Source: Rhizobium altiplani
GTDB lineage: Bacteria > Pseudomonadota > Alphaproteobacteria > Rhizobiales > Rhizobiaceae
Length of the DNA: 64,000 nt
Direction: 5' to 3'
NCBI RefSeq assembly: GCF_001542405.1
Contig: NZ_LNCD01000148.1
Location: 1-64,000 of the forward strand
Shown: positions 1 through 8,544 of the stretch, piece after piece
Layout: the number at the start of each line of letters is the position of its first letter
How positions within the stretch are numbered: the first letter of the stretch is position 1
Translations under genes and position numbers: made by a program
Notes under the pieces: generated by a model
Seen by the model: only the letters and a program-made list of their open reading frames with translations
The model's database searches: none
What the model was told of the DNA's origin: nothing

Positions 1-33
1 AAGGTGCTTGCGTTTCAATGAGGGAACCGGAAC

Positions 34-1257
34 GTGATTGCTGCCCGTACTGTTCGGACACTTGCACCTTTGCTCGTCGCGGCAGTTCTTGCCAGCTGCG
101 GTCATCCAAGCGGAGTCATGGCCCCTGTTGCGCTATCGGCGGCAACGCAGAATACCTCAAAGGTCAGCATGCTGGTCGCAACCACGCGCGAACCTTCCGG
201 CGACCCGGCGACGCTCTTCACCGGCGAACGCAGCCCAAAGCCCTACCTGACGGCGGTTGACGTCTCCATTCCGCCGAAACGGGCCTCAGGCACAGTCCAA
301 TGGCCGAAGCGTCTACCGCCCAATCCCGCAACCGATTTTGCGGTGACCAGCGTCAAGGAGATCGACACCGTTCCAGAGGGGCGCGCCTGGTTCCACCAGA
401 ACATCCAGGGCGGGCATGCGCTGGTCTTTGTCCACGGCTTCAACAACAAGTACGAGGATTCCGTCTTCCGTCTGGCCCAGATCGTCCACGATTCCGGGAT
501 GCAGGCGACCCCTATCCTCTTCACGTGGCCGTCACGCGCGCAGCTTACCGCCTATGAATACGACAAGGAGAGCACCAACTATTCACGCACGGCGCTCGAG
601 CAGGCGCTGCGGACGCTAGCCGCCGACCCCGACGTCAAGGACATCACAATCCTCGCTCATTCAATGGGCACCTGGCTGACGATGGAATCCCTGCGGCAGA
701 TGGGTATCCGCGACGGACACGTGAACAGCAAGATTCACAACGTCATTCTCGCGTCCCCGGATATCGATATTCAGGTCTTTGCCAAGCAGTTCGCGGAGAT
801 GGGCACGCCGACGCCGAAATTCACGATCTTCGTGTCTCAGGATGACAAGGCGCTTGCGGTTTCAAGTTTCATCACGGGAAAGGTCTCGCGTTTGGGCGCG
901 ATCGATCCGACCGTTGAGCCCTATCGCTCGAAACTCGAAGCCGCCGGCATTACGGCCATCGATCTCACCAAGGTCAAAGGCGAAGGCCTGAACCACGGCA
1001 AGTTCGCCGAAAGTCCTGAAATCGTTCAGCTGATTGGCCAGCGGATCGTCACCGGTCAGACGCTGACGGATTCCAACGTCACGCTCGGCCAGGGACTCAC
1101 CGCTGTCGTCGGCGGAACAGTGACGACCATCGGTAACGTCGCAGCCACGGCTGTCGCCGCGCCGGTCACGGTGCTTGAACAGCCGATGCGGGCCAAGAAG
1201 CGCCCTGTCGACGAAACCCTGCAAGGCGATCTCAAGCCGCAACCGTTGACCGAGTAG
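34..1257 (+). CDS. alpha/beta-hydrolase lipoprotein (DUF900 family)
   Basis: A serine-hydrolase-like lipoprotein. The N terminus is a lipoprotein signal with lipobox L19-A20-S21-C22, so the mature protein should be lipid-anchored and face the periplasm. The FVHGFNN segment near residue 132 is the oxyanion strand of the alpha/beta-hydrolase fold, and AHSMG (Ser210) is the nucleophile elbow. This combination is typical of DUF900. The start is a GTG: an in-frame stop lies at 19-21, and GAGGGA lies upstream. The C-terminal 60 residues are low-complexity and rich in Val, Thr and Ala. The substrate is unknown; a lipase or esterase activity is only inferred from the fold. It is followed by the sulfatase cluster but has 161 bp and a separate promoter element between them, so co-transcription is not indicated. 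Confidence 0.85.
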   Translation: MIAARTVRTLAPLLVAAVLASCGHPSGVMAPVALSAATQNTSKVSMLVATTREPSGDPATLFTGERSPKPYLTAVDVSIPPKRASGTVQWPKRLPPNPATDFAVTSVKEIDTVPEGRAWFHQNIQGGHALVFVHGFNNKYEDSVFRLAQIVHDSGMQATPILFTWPSRAQLTAYEYDKESTNYSRTALEQALRTLAADPDVKDITILAHSMGTWLTMESLRQMGIRDGHVNSKIHNVILASPDIDIQVFAKQFAEMGTPTPKFTIFVSQDDKALAVSSFITGKVSRLGAIDPTVEPYRSKLEAAGITAIDLTKVKGEGLNHGKFAESPEIVQLIGQRIVTGQTLTDSNVTLGQGLTAVVGGTVTTIGNVAATAVAAPVTVLEQPMRAKKRPVDETLQGDLKPQPLTE

Positions 1258-1278
1258 CAATCAGGCATTCTGTGCGCT

Positions 1279-1318
1279 GTTACGTCGTGACCCTCGTTTG
1301 TTACCGTAACGTACTTAC
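1279..1318 (+). promoter_or_regulatory. composite operator upstream of the sulfatase
   Basis: The 19-mer GTTACCGTAACGTACTTAC (1300-1318) occurs identically upstream of the FGE gene at 3330-3348. It contains the odd palindrome GTTAC-C-GTAAC and the overlapping inverted repeat GTAA-N5-TTAC. A half site GTTACGT sits at 1279, exactly 21 bp before the 19-mer, and the FGE copy has GTAACGT at the same distance. Two helical turns between sites suggest cooperative binding of a dimeric regulator. The binding protein is not known and no regulator gene adjoins the cluster. Confidence 0.6.
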
Positions 1319-1418
1319 CGACCAACGCTTTTCAGTGGGAATCTACGGCCGAGTTTGGCCTACCCACAATCAGGAGAGCGTAGATGTTGAATCACCTGCA
1401 TGGACAAGGGAGATCGCA

Positions 1419-3029
1419 ATGAGTGCATCTCTCTCAAAACGGCTTCGGCACGCCGGCGCAGCTTTGGCATTGGCGCTGGCCTCGACATCCCTCAGCTATG
1501 GGATCGCCCATGCGCAACAGGCGACGCCGGCTCAAGATACGACCAAACCGAATATACTCGTCATCTTCGGTGACGACATCGGCCAGACAAACATCAGCGC
1601 CTATTCGATGGGTGTCGTGGGCTACAAGACGCCCAATATTGATCGTATTGCCAAGGAAGGCATGCTGTTCACCGACTATTACGCCGAAAACAGCTGCACT
1701 GCCGGCCGCTCGACATTCATTACCGGCCAGGTCTGCCTCCGTACGGGTCTCTGCAAGGTCGGCATTCCCGGAGCAACGGTCGGCTTGCAGGCGCGTGACA
1801 TTACCATCGCGCAGGCGCTGAAGCCACTCGGCTATGCAACCGGCCAGTTCGGCAAGAACCACCTCGGCGATCGCGACGAGTTCCTGCCAACGCAGCATGG
1901 CTTCGACGAGTTCTTCGGCAACCTCTATCACTTGAATGCCGAAGAAGAGCCTGAGCGTCCCTATTATCCAAAGAACGACCAGGCGTTCGTGAAAGCGAAT
2001 TCGCCGCGCGGCGTCTTGCATTCGTTCGCTGACGGACGGGTCCAAGATACTGGCGCTCTTAATCGCAAGCGTATGGAAACGATCGACGATGAAACGACCG
2101 CTGCGGCGATCGATTTCATCCAGCGTCAGGCCAAGGAAGGAAAGCCCTTCTTCACCTGGATGAATACCACGCGCATGCACGCTTTTACCCATGTTCGGGA
2201 TTCGATGCAGGGGCAAAGCGGCATGCCCGGCAACGAATATGCCGATGGCATGATCGAGCATGACGGCGATGTCGGGAAGCTCCTCAAGGCGTTGGACGAT
2301 CTCAAGATCGCCGACAATACGATCGTCGTCTACACGACGGACAACGGCCCGAACCAGTGGTCTTGGCCAGATGCGGCGACGACCTCTTTCCGAAGCGAGA
2401 AGGATACCAACTGGGAAGGCGCCTTCCGCGTTCCGGCGATGGTTCGTTGGCCCGGCCACATCAAGCCGGGCGAGGTGTCCAATGAGATGATGTCCGGACT
2501 TGACTGGTTTCCGACCTTGCTTGCCGCAGCCGGCGATCCCGGCATCAAGGAACAGCTCCTCAATGGCGCAAGCATCAACGGCAATCAGTTCAAGGTCCAT
2601 CTCGACGGTTACAACCAGCTTCCTTACCTGACAGGACAGCAGCCGAAGTCCGGACGCGAAGATTTCTACTATTTCAACGATGATGGAGAGGTCGTCGCTT
2701 ATCGCTATGGCAATTGGAAGATCGTGTTCTGTGAACAGAGGGAGCCGGGCGGCTTCGTCGTATGGGCAAACCCCTTCACTTGTTTGCGTGCGCCGAAGGT
2801 CTTCAATCTGCGCATGGACCCCTTCGAGCGCGCCGACGTCGTCTCTGACCAGTATTATGACTGGCTGGCGAAGAATGCCTATCTCATCCAGTACGGCGTC
2901 TACCGAGTCGCCCCCTTCTTGCAGACGTTCAAGGACTATCCTCCAAGCCAGCGTTCCGCGAGCTTCAGCATCGATCAGATGGTCGACGCCTTGATGCGCT
3001 CGCTGGAGAGCCCAGCGTCAGGAAAATAG
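1419..3029 (+). CDS. arylsulfatase (formylglycine-dependent, exported)
   Basis: Type I sulfatase of 536 residues, predicted to hydrolyse sulfate esters in the periplasm. The signal peptide ends near the AHAQQA segment (about residue 33). The metal-binding GDD is at residues 51-53. The catalytic signature is C93-T-A-G-R, matching the C-x-(P/A)-x-R motif whose Cys is oxidised to formylglycine. A second metal motif, TTDNGPNQW, lies further on. I chose the ATG at 1419 because AAGGGA precedes it and the signal peptide starts there; an open frame extends upstream to 1272 but has no such features. The gene for the modifying enzyme is the next one downstream, which fits a self-contained activation unit. 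The natural substrate cannot be read from the sequence. Confidence 0.93.
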   Translation: MSASLSKRLRHAGAALALALASTSLSYGIAHAQQATPAQDTTKPNILVIFGDDIGQTNISAYSMGVVGYKTPNIDRIAKEGMLFTDYYAENSCTAGRSTFITGQVCLRTGLCKVGIPGATVGLQARDITIAQALKPLGYATGQFGKNHLGDRDEFLPTQHGFDEFFGNLYHLNAEEEPERPYYPKNDQAFVKANSPRGVLHSFADGRVQDTGALNRKRMETIDDETTAAAIDFIQRQAKEGKPFFTWMNTTRMHAFTHVRDSMQGQSGMPGNEYADGMIEHDGDVGKLLKALDDLKIADNTIVVYTTDNGPNQWSWPDAATTSFRSEKDTNWEGAFRVPAMVRWPGHIKPGEVSNEMMSGLDWFPTLLAAAGDPGIKEQLLNGASINGNQFKVHLDGYNQLPYLTGQQPKSGREDFYYFNDDGEVVAYRYGNWKIVFCEQREPGGFVVWANPFTCLRAPKVFNLRMDPFERADVVSDQYYDWLAKNAYLIQYGVYRVAPFLQTFKDYPPSQRSASFSIDQMVDALMRSLESPASGK

Positions 3030-3076
3030 CAAAGCGGCGGCGGGCGGCTTTGCTTTTCAAGCAGCCGCCGCGCCAG
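3030..3076 (+). terminator. hairpin after the sulfatase gene
   Basis: A stem of GGCGGC-tt-TGCTT pairing with AAGCA-GCCGCC spans 3043-3069, just after the stop codon. There is no T-tract, so it may stabilise the 3' end or act with Rho rather than being a classical intrinsic terminator. The rest of the 367-bp gap up to the FGE gene holds no credible gene. It carries the promoter element at 3309-3348. Confidence 0.4.
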
Positions 3077-3308
3077 CGATTCACCGGACGGCCAAGCCCC
3101 TGGCGACAGCCTTCCGGTGGCGAACTCTCCAGTCAGGTCAGGTGGCAACAAAAGCTGCCGAACGGCCCTGCAGCCACCTGAAGATGCACTCGATTGGCGG
3201 CGCGGGCAGCCGCATCGGCCCAACACTGCAACACCCGCCCCCTTCGACGCGCGGAAATCCATTGGCCGAGTTGAATTCATGGCCCACAGCAGCAGATTTA
3301 CGCCTGAT

Positions 3309-3348
3309 GTAACGTTTTGTGGAAGCCGTGTTACCGTAACGTACTTAC
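3309..3348 (+). promoter_or_regulatory. second copy of the composite operator, upstream of FGE
   Basis: GTAACGT at 3309-3315 followed 21 bp later by the 19-mer GTTACCGTAACGTACTTAC at 3330-3348, the same arrangement as before the sulfatase. The intervening bases differ between the two copies, so the match is a conserved site and not a recent duplication. It gives the FGE gene its own co-regulated promoter. Confidence 0.6.
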
Positions 3349-3396
3349 GGGTAAGGCAAGACGCGGAATATTAAGGGCAGGCTTTCGGAGGCGACG

Positions 3397-4371
3397 ATGG
3401 CACTGGCATTTGACGCAGAACACCGGCCGCAACGTCAGGGCGACGGCAATGGCGACCTAGTCTGGATAGCCGGCCGGACCTTCGTGATGGGGTCCAACGA
3501 CCATTATCCGGAAGAGGCCCCGGCTCATCCTGTTGCCGTCGATGGCTTCTGGATCGAGGCGACGCCTGTCACGAACCGCAAATTCCAGGAATTCGTCAAG
3601 GCGACCGGCCACGTAACATTGGCCGAGAAGGCGCCCGACCCGAGGGACTATCCGGGCGCCCTGCCGAACATGCTTCGGGCCGGATCTCTTGTCTTCACAC
3701 CGCCCAAATCGGTGAGTGGCGCAGATATCGCTCAGTGGTGGAAATTCAAGTTCGGGGCCAACTGGCGGCGACCCTATGGCGGCCTCAGCGACCTCCGCGG
3801 CAAGCTCGATCACCCGGTTGTCCATGTCGCCTACTCCGACGCGAAGGCCTATGCCGAATGGGCCGGAATGGATCTGCCGACAGAGGCCGAGTGGGAACTG
3901 GCCGCACGTGGTGGGCTTGACGACACTGAATTTGCCTGGGGCGACGAGCTTATGCCCGGTGGTGTTGCCATGGCCAACACCTGGCAGGGCACCTTCCCGA
4001 CCCACAGCACGAAGCCTGACGGCAAGGACCGGACGACACCCGTGCGGTCGTTTGCGCCAAACGGTTACGGCGCCTATGACATGATCGGCAATGTCTGGGA
4101 GTGGACGCAGGACTATTGGTCGACGCGACATCCGCAGCCTGCGGCAAAGGCGTGCTGCATCCCCGAGAACCCGCGCGGCGGCGGAAAAGAGGCAAGTTAC
4201 GATCCCAATCAGCCGAACATTCTTATCCCGAGGCGAGTATTGAAGGGCGGCTCGCATCTTTGCGCCCCGAACTACTGCCGGCGCTATCGTCCGGCAGCGC
4301 GCCACGCCGAGCCGGAAGACACGTCCACTAGCCACGTCGGCTTTCGCTGCATCAAACGCGTTGCAACATGA
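3397..4371 (+). CDS. formylglycine-generating enzyme (sulfatase maturase)
   Basis: Converts the sulfatase active-site Cys to C-alpha-formylglycine in an oxygen- and copper-dependent reaction. The FGE-sulfatase fold covers nearly all 324 residues: WIAGRTFVMGS near residue 20, LPTEAEWELAARGG near 155, and GNVWEWTQDYW near 230. The C-terminal segment carries both catalytic cysteines, Cys289 and Cys294, in SHLCAPNYCRRYRPAARH, followed by the family ending HVGFRC. Many FGE-fold paralogues lack these Cys, so this one should be a real maturase. There is no signal peptide, so it acts in the cytoplasm before the sulfatase is exported. The ATG has CGGAGG upstream. The HAD phosphatase gene follows 13 bp later. 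Confidence 0.93.
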   Translation: MALAFDAEHRPQRQGDGNGDLVWIAGRTFVMGSNDHYPEEAPAHPVAVDGFWIEATPVTNRKFQEFVKATGHVTLAEKAPDPRDYPGALPNMLRAGSLVFTPPKSVSGADIAQWWKFKFGANWRRPYGGLSDLRGKLDHPVVHVAYSDAKAYAEWAGMDLPTEAEWELAARGGLDDTEFAWGDELMPGGVAMANTWQGTFPTHSTKPDGKDRTTPVRSFAPNGYGAYDMIGNVWEWTQDYWSTRHPQPAAKACCIPENPRGGGKEASYDPNQPNILIPRRVLKGGSHLCAPNYCRRYRPAARHAEPEDTSTSHVGFRCIKRVAT

Positions 4372-4384
4372 TCAGGAGTGTCCG

Positions 4385-5362
4385 ATGTCCCCGTCTGTGC
4401 GCTTCCTCCTGCTTTTCCTGCTGCTCCCGGTGAGCGCATTCGCGCAGGAGCTTCCCTCCTGGAACGATGGCAAATCGAAGCAGGCAATCGTCGACTTCGT
4501 CAAGAAAGTGACAACGCAAGGCGGCGCCGACTACGTGGCGCCCGAGGACCGCATCGCCGTATTCGACAACGACGGTACGCTCTGGACCGAGCAGCCGTTC
4601 TACTTCCAACTTGGCTTCATACTGGATCGGGTTAAGACGCTCGCTCCACAGCACCCCGAGTGGAAGGAAAAGGAGCCCTTCAAATCGATTCTGGCCGGTG
4701 ATCTCAAGGGTATCGCAAAGAGCGGCGAACGAGGCCTCGTCGAGCTTGTGATGGAGACCCACGCCGGTCTGACGACCGACGATTTCCGCAACATCGTCAT
4801 CGACTGGTTCGCCACGGCGAGACACCCGAAGACCGGCAAGCCTTACAACGAGATGACATTTCTGCCCATGCGCGAGCTGCTGGATTACCTGCGCGCCAAT
4901 GGCTTCAAGACCTTCATTGTCTCGGGTGGCGGCGTCGAGTTCATGCGCCCGATGACCGAGAAAGCATACGGCATTCCGCCTGAACAAGTCGTCGGAAGCA
5001 CGATCACGACGCAATACGCGCTCGTCGGCGACATCCCGGTTCTAAACCGCCTTCCGAAAGTCGACTTCGTTGACGATGGCCCCGGCAAGCCGGTGGGCAT
5101 CAACAGATTCATAGGCAGGCGACCGATCCTTGCCGCAGGCAATTCGGACGGTGACTACGAGATGCTGCGCTGGGTAATGGCTGGCCAGGGACCGCACTTT
5201 GCAATGATCATTCATCATACCGACGCAGATCGCGAATACGCCTATGATCGCAAATCGGACTTCGGGAAGCTGGATAAGGCGCTCGACGAGGCGGAGAGCC
5301 GCAACTGGCTGCTCGTCGACATGAAAGCCGATTGGAAGAAGATTTACGCGTTTGATCAATAG
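4385..5362 (+). CDS. exported HAD-superfamily phosphatase
   Basis: A 325-residue phosphohydrolase of the haloacid dehalogenase superfamily. A signal peptide ends at about SAFAQ (residue 21), so it is probably periplasmic, which is uncommon for the HAD fold. Motif I is D61-N-D63-G-T, with the usual nucleophile and acid/base Asp. Motif II is VSGGG, and the acidic motif IV is GNSDGD. The ATG at 4385 has AGGAG six bases upstream; a TTG 24 bases earlier overlaps the FGE stop and is less likely. It is co-transcribed with FGE, and a role in releasing or recycling sulfated or phosphorylated compounds is only inferred from context. Confidence 0.85.
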   Translation: MSPSVRFLLLFLLLPVSAFAQELPSWNDGKSKQAIVDFVKKVTTQGGADYVAPEDRIAVFDNDGTLWTEQPFYFQLGFILDRVKTLAPQHPEWKEKEPFKSILAGDLKGIAKSGERGLVELVMETHAGLTTDDFRNIVIDWFATARHPKTGKPYNEMTFLPMRELLDYLRANGFKTFIVSGGGVEFMRPMTEKAYGIPPEQVVGSTITTQYALVGDIPVLNRLPKVDFVDDGPGKPVGINRFIGRRPILAAGNSDGDYEMLRWVMAGQGPHFAMIIHHTDADREYAYDRKSDFGKLDKALDEAESRNWLLVDMKADWKKIYAFDQ

Positions 5363-5430
5363 CCTCCCGGCTGGCGTTTTCCAGCCACTCAACCGCTCTG
5401 TACCCCGCTATCAAACGAAAGGAACGGACA

Positions 5431-6006
5431 ATGTCGGAACTCGTTGTGATCGGCTTCGATGCCATGGATGAAGCAGATAAGGTGTTGCTGAAACTTCACA
5501 ACCTGAAGAAGGAATATCTGGTCGACCTCGAGGATGCGGTGGTCGTCGTGAGAGATGAAGCCGGAAAGGTCCATCTCAAGCAGAGCCTCAACCTGGCAGC
5601 AATCGGGGCCACATCGGGGCTCTTGTCCGGCTCACTCTGGGGCGCCCTGGTTGGTCTGCTGTTCCTCAATCCGCTCGCAGGCTTTGCGATCGGCGGGCTC
5701 GTCGGTGCAGGCACTGGCGCGATCTCCGGTTCGCTTTCCGACTATGGCATCAACGACGAATTCATCAAGTCTCTTGGCGGAACCATACCGAACTCCTCCT
5801 CCGCTCTCTTCGTGCTCATACGCAAGGTGCAGCCGGAAAAAGTCCTGGCAGAGTTCCAGGGGCTGCGTGGCCGCGTACTGAAAACCTCGTTGGCGCCGGA
5901 CCAGGAGGAGAACCTGCGCAAGGCGCTCTCTGGAGGCTCAGACGAAGCGCCCGCCAAGCCAGCCAAACGCCGAACGACTGCTAAAGGGGCAGCCGACCAA
6001 AGTTAG
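5431..6006 (+). CDS. DUF1269 membrane-associated protein
   Basis: A 191-residue DUF1269 protein. The N terminus (MSELVVIGFDAMDEAD) resembles a small ferredoxin-like domain. A glycine-rich hydrophobic hairpin follows at about residues 55-100, with two glycine-zipper stretches. A second soluble domain then ends in a basic tail. Members are often found in stress-related settings, but no biochemical role is established. AAGGA precedes the ATG. It ends the sulfatase-FGE-HAD group and is probably in the same transcript as the HAD gene (68-bp gap). Confidence 0.8.
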   Translation: MSELVVIGFDAMDEADKVLLKLHNLKKEYLVDLEDAVVVVRDEAGKVHLKQSLNLAAIGATSGLLSGSLWGALVGLLFLNPLAGFAIGGLVGAGTGAISGSLSDYGINDEFIKSLGGTIPNSSSALFVLIRKVQPEKVLAEFQGLRGRVLKTSLAPDQEENLRKALSGGSDEAPAKPAKRRTTAKGAADQS

Positions 6007-6133
6007 ACGGCGATCGATACCAGCCACGACTGTAAATCTACATGCAATATCGGCTCCGGGCGAGCCGCGCGCAAATGCGTGGCCCTTGCCGCCGTCACAC
6101 GCTGCGAAATACCCGCGCGGAACTCGCTGCGCT

Positions 6134-6168
6134 GCCGGCGCGAACTCGCTACACGTTGCAGCGCCGGC
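6134..6168. terminator. inverted repeat between converging genes
   Basis: GCCGGCGC at 6134-6141 pairs perfectly with GCGCCGGC at 6161-6168 across a 19-base loop. It lies between the converging DUF1269 and TPR-protein genes and touches the stop codon of the latter. There is no T-tract, so termination is a weak inference. Confidence 0.35.
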
Positions 6169-7916
6169 TAAAAGGCAGTCGCTAGCCCCTCCGCCGTGAA
6201 GCGGGCGCCCGCTTTCGTTAGGCCTTCTTCGATGGATGCGGAAAGCAGCGGTTGATAGCGTCGCTGCGCCATTCTCTCGCGGAAGGTCGCCTCGAAATCC
6301 GGCGTGAGTTGCCGGAGTTCTGTAAGCCGCTGCGCCGCTTCATCCGACCCGAGTTGCCCGAGTGCGGCAACGCGCAAGACGCTGATCAGGAAATTCCTGT
6401 CACTTGCCTGCTCGGCGAGCAGCGAAGCCTCCGACCAATCTGTTCGCCGGTAAGCGTCGAGTGCGAGAACCAGGACCGCATCACGCGGAACGACATCGAC
6501 TAATCTGCCGGCATCGCGCGCAAGAGAAACGCCCGCATCAAAATAGCCCAGCGCGAACAGTGCAAGACCAAGCTTTGCAGCTACATCGGGGCTGTTGGGA
6601 TTGAGCGCGAGTGCGCGGTTGCCTGCGGCGATAGCCGCGTCGATCCTTCCACTGTAGAATTGCGACAACATCAGCGCCAGGTGCGCCCGGTCCGAAAGCG
6701 GCGACAACGAGACTGCCCGGTTGGCAAGCTCGAGCGCACGCGCAAGCTTGCTGTTGTCGGTGATCTCCGCCTGCCCCGCCGCCAGCAGCATCGCCAGCGC
6801 TGCTGTTGCGTCGGCATCGTAGCGGTTTGCCGCAATCGTTCTTTCCAGGCAATCGATCGTACGTGCGAGACCCGATGCCCGGCCGTCGTCCAACTCGTGT
6901 TCGGCCTGAAGGACGCATGCATTGCCAAGCGAGCCCTCAGCCATATCGTGTGCTTCGATATTGTTGATGATCCCGCGTGTAGCAGCAAAGCGGCGCGAGA
7001 GTTGCGCGACCAATTCCTCCCGGACCGACGCAACCGTCCTGCCACTGGTATCGACCCTCTCCAGACCGGATTTGAGAAGATCGCCCGTCGCCGTGTCGAC
7101 GACCTGCCACCAGATACTGCGATCGTCGCCATCACCGTAATATTTCATATCGATTGCGTAGGCGTTCGATCTGGCCGGGCGAAGCACCGAGGCAAGCGGC
7201 CTTTCGCGCCGATCGGCTTGCGAAACCGTCAGAGTCTGAAATTGGGTAAGGGCGGTCAGCAACATATCGCGAGTGACAGCGGCCTCGTCACGCAACCCTT
7301 CATCCACCGCAGTCAGCGTGACTGTGACTGTAGGCTTGGCCGTTGTCACGGTGCGCGCGCCATAAACGGTGATACCGGTGCCTACGACCACGACCATCAG
7401 CAGCGCCAGGGTTGCAGCGAGCCGCAAGGTCGCCCAGGAGCCGGCTTGGATATTCGGCGCAACCGCTGAAACGGGCAACGGGGGAACCAGCTTTACGGGT
7501 TCGCCCCAGGTCGTTGCGGGATGCTCTCGATCATCGATGCCTGGGGATGCACCGGTGGACCGCGTGAAAATCGCAATATAGCGCCCTCTCGGCAATTGAA
7601 CCGTGACCCCACCATCTTCACCGAAAGCCTCGTAATACTGGCTGAGCGAGGATCGCAATCGGCTGAGCTCGATGCGAACAATGGGATCGAGTGACGGATC
7701 GAAATTGCTTTGTCGGCCAAGCACGTCAATGGCGATAGAATAGGCCTTCACGCCCTCGGCGCGCCCAGCGAATTGCTGTTCCGCGATATATTTAAGGATG
7801 CTGCGGCTTCTTTCGGTGGCCCTGAACCGCTCGTCGGCGAGCAGACGCTCCAGTTCTGCGCTGGCTTCCGAGCATGAAACGTCATGAGCCCAGCCTTCGT
7901 ATTCCTTAGCCTTCAT
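6168..7916 (-). CDS. membrane-anchored TPR protein with N-terminal winged-helix-like domain
   Basis: A 582-residue protein in three parts. Residues 1-125 carry the conserved pattern RFRATERSRSILKYI ... DPSLDPIVRIELSRLR, a domain seen in front of TPR or cyclase modules and thought to resemble a DNA-binding winged helix. A single membrane helix follows at about 165-190. The C-terminal half is periplasmic, with TPR-like helical repeats after about residue 320, for example the AIAAGNRALALNPNSPDVAAKLGLA region. The overall plan recalls CadC-type one-component membrane regulators, but its target is unknown. I prefer the ATG at 7916; a TTG at 7934 is the alternative. Confidence 0.7.
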   Translation of the reverse strand: MKAKEYEGWAHDVSCSEASAELERLLADERFRATERSRSILKYIAEQQFAGRAEGVKAYSIAIDVLGRQSNFDPSLDPIVRIELSRLRSSLSQYYEAFGEDGGVTVQLPRGRYIAIFTRSTGASPGIDDREHPATTWGEPVKLVPPLPVSAVAPNIQAGSWATLRLAATLALLMVVVVGTGITVYGARTVTTAKPTVTVTLTAVDEGLRDEAAVTRDMLLTALTQFQTLTVSQADRRERPLASVLRPARSNAYAIDMKYYGDGDDRSIWWQVVDTATGDLLKSGLERVDTSGRTVASVREELVAQLSRRFAATRGIINNIEAHDMAEGSLGNACVLQAEHELDDGRASGLARTIDCLERTIAANRYDADATAALAMLLAAGQAEITDNSKLARALELANRAVSLSPLSDRAHLALMLSQFYSGRIDAAIAAGNRALALNPNSPDVAAKLGLALFALGYFDAGVSLARDAGRLVDVVPRDAVLVLALDAYRRTDWSEASLLAEQASDRNFLISVLRVAALGQLGSDEAAQRLTELRQLTPDFEATFRERMAQRRYQPLLSASIEEGLTKAGARFTAEGLATAF

Positions 7917-8045
7917 TGCCGCCCCGCTACGCAATGCTCAATGCCAAGTAGAACAGATGGGCTTGCCTCGCAGAAAACAAGGGGTTGCAACACAAAACGC
8001 TAACAAAACCAAAACGTGACCGACATTGGTGCGAGCTGGTCGGTC

Positions 8046-8345
8046 CTATTCCAGGCCGCCGCCTCCGCGCTCACGACAGTACTTGATCACGTCTGCCTCG
8101 ATCTCTGCGCAGACCATTTCATACTCATGGACCATCGCGTGGTTCATGTCGCCGGCACTGCTCCTCAGCCGGTCGAGGGTGGAGCTAGCATCCTCATAGG
8201 CCTCGCAGAGGCTGCCAAGAGATTCCGACTTCTCCCCGATCAGTTGAAGCCGCCCGCGGACCGAGGGCAGCTTCAGCATCAAGCGGTGTAACCCTCGCCG
8301 CTCGGCATCGGAAGGCGTTCGTGCCCCGTCGTGTTCCTTGCCCAT
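8046..8345 (-). CDS. hypothetical protein, 99 residues
   Basis: A small acidic, helical, soluble protein with no signal peptide or membrane segment and no family I recognise. The start at 8345 begins with MGKEHDGARTP. The frame stays open upstream to 8510, but that extension is Cys-rich, has no ribosome site and covers the repeat-containing regulatory region, so I exclude it. Codon use looks coding. Its neighbours are the TPR protein downstream and a cyclase upstream, all on the minus strand. Confidence 0.6.
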   Translation of the reverse strand: MGKEHDGARTPSDAERRGLHRLMLKLPSVRGRLQLIGEKSESLGSLCEAYEDASSTLDRLRSSAGDMNHAMVHEYEMVCAEIEADVIKYCRERGGGGLE

Positions 8346-8410
8346 GAAGACCACCCCGGCCTCAGTCGGCTTCGTTTGAACGATCTTAGCGAGCCAGTGG
8401 CGTGGCGGAA

Positions 8411-8497
8411 GTACGCAACGGTAACAGACCCGCGTTAATAGCGGCCGCCAAGCCTTGTTACCTTGGCATTTACGTTGCGTACCGCGTGGAACGCAAC
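8411..8497 (-). promoter_or_regulatory. cluster of GTTGCGT inverted repeats upstream of the small protein gene
   Basis: Three copies of the heptamer lie in the 199-bp gap: ACGCAAC at 8413-8419, GTTGCGT at 8474-8480 and ACGCAAC at 8491-8497. The outer pair extends to GTACGCAAC / GTTGCGTAC, with GGTAAC / GTTACC inside it (8420-8425 and 8457-8462). The density suggests a multi-site operator. The regulator is unknown. Confidence 0.4.
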
Positions 8498-8544
8498 AAG
8501 AGTGCTGCAAGTTGGGCCTGTTTGGTCACGCGGCCGGGATCAGT

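Noticed and set aside
1434..2600. 388-codon minus-strand open frame under the sulfatase
   Set aside because: Antisense shadow of the sulfatase, without recognisable domain.
5421..5445. Exact GGAAC-N16-CGTT match, sigma EcfG-like
   Set aside because: It overlaps the ribosome site and first codons of the DUF1269 gene, so a transcript from it could not express that gene. Likely chance.
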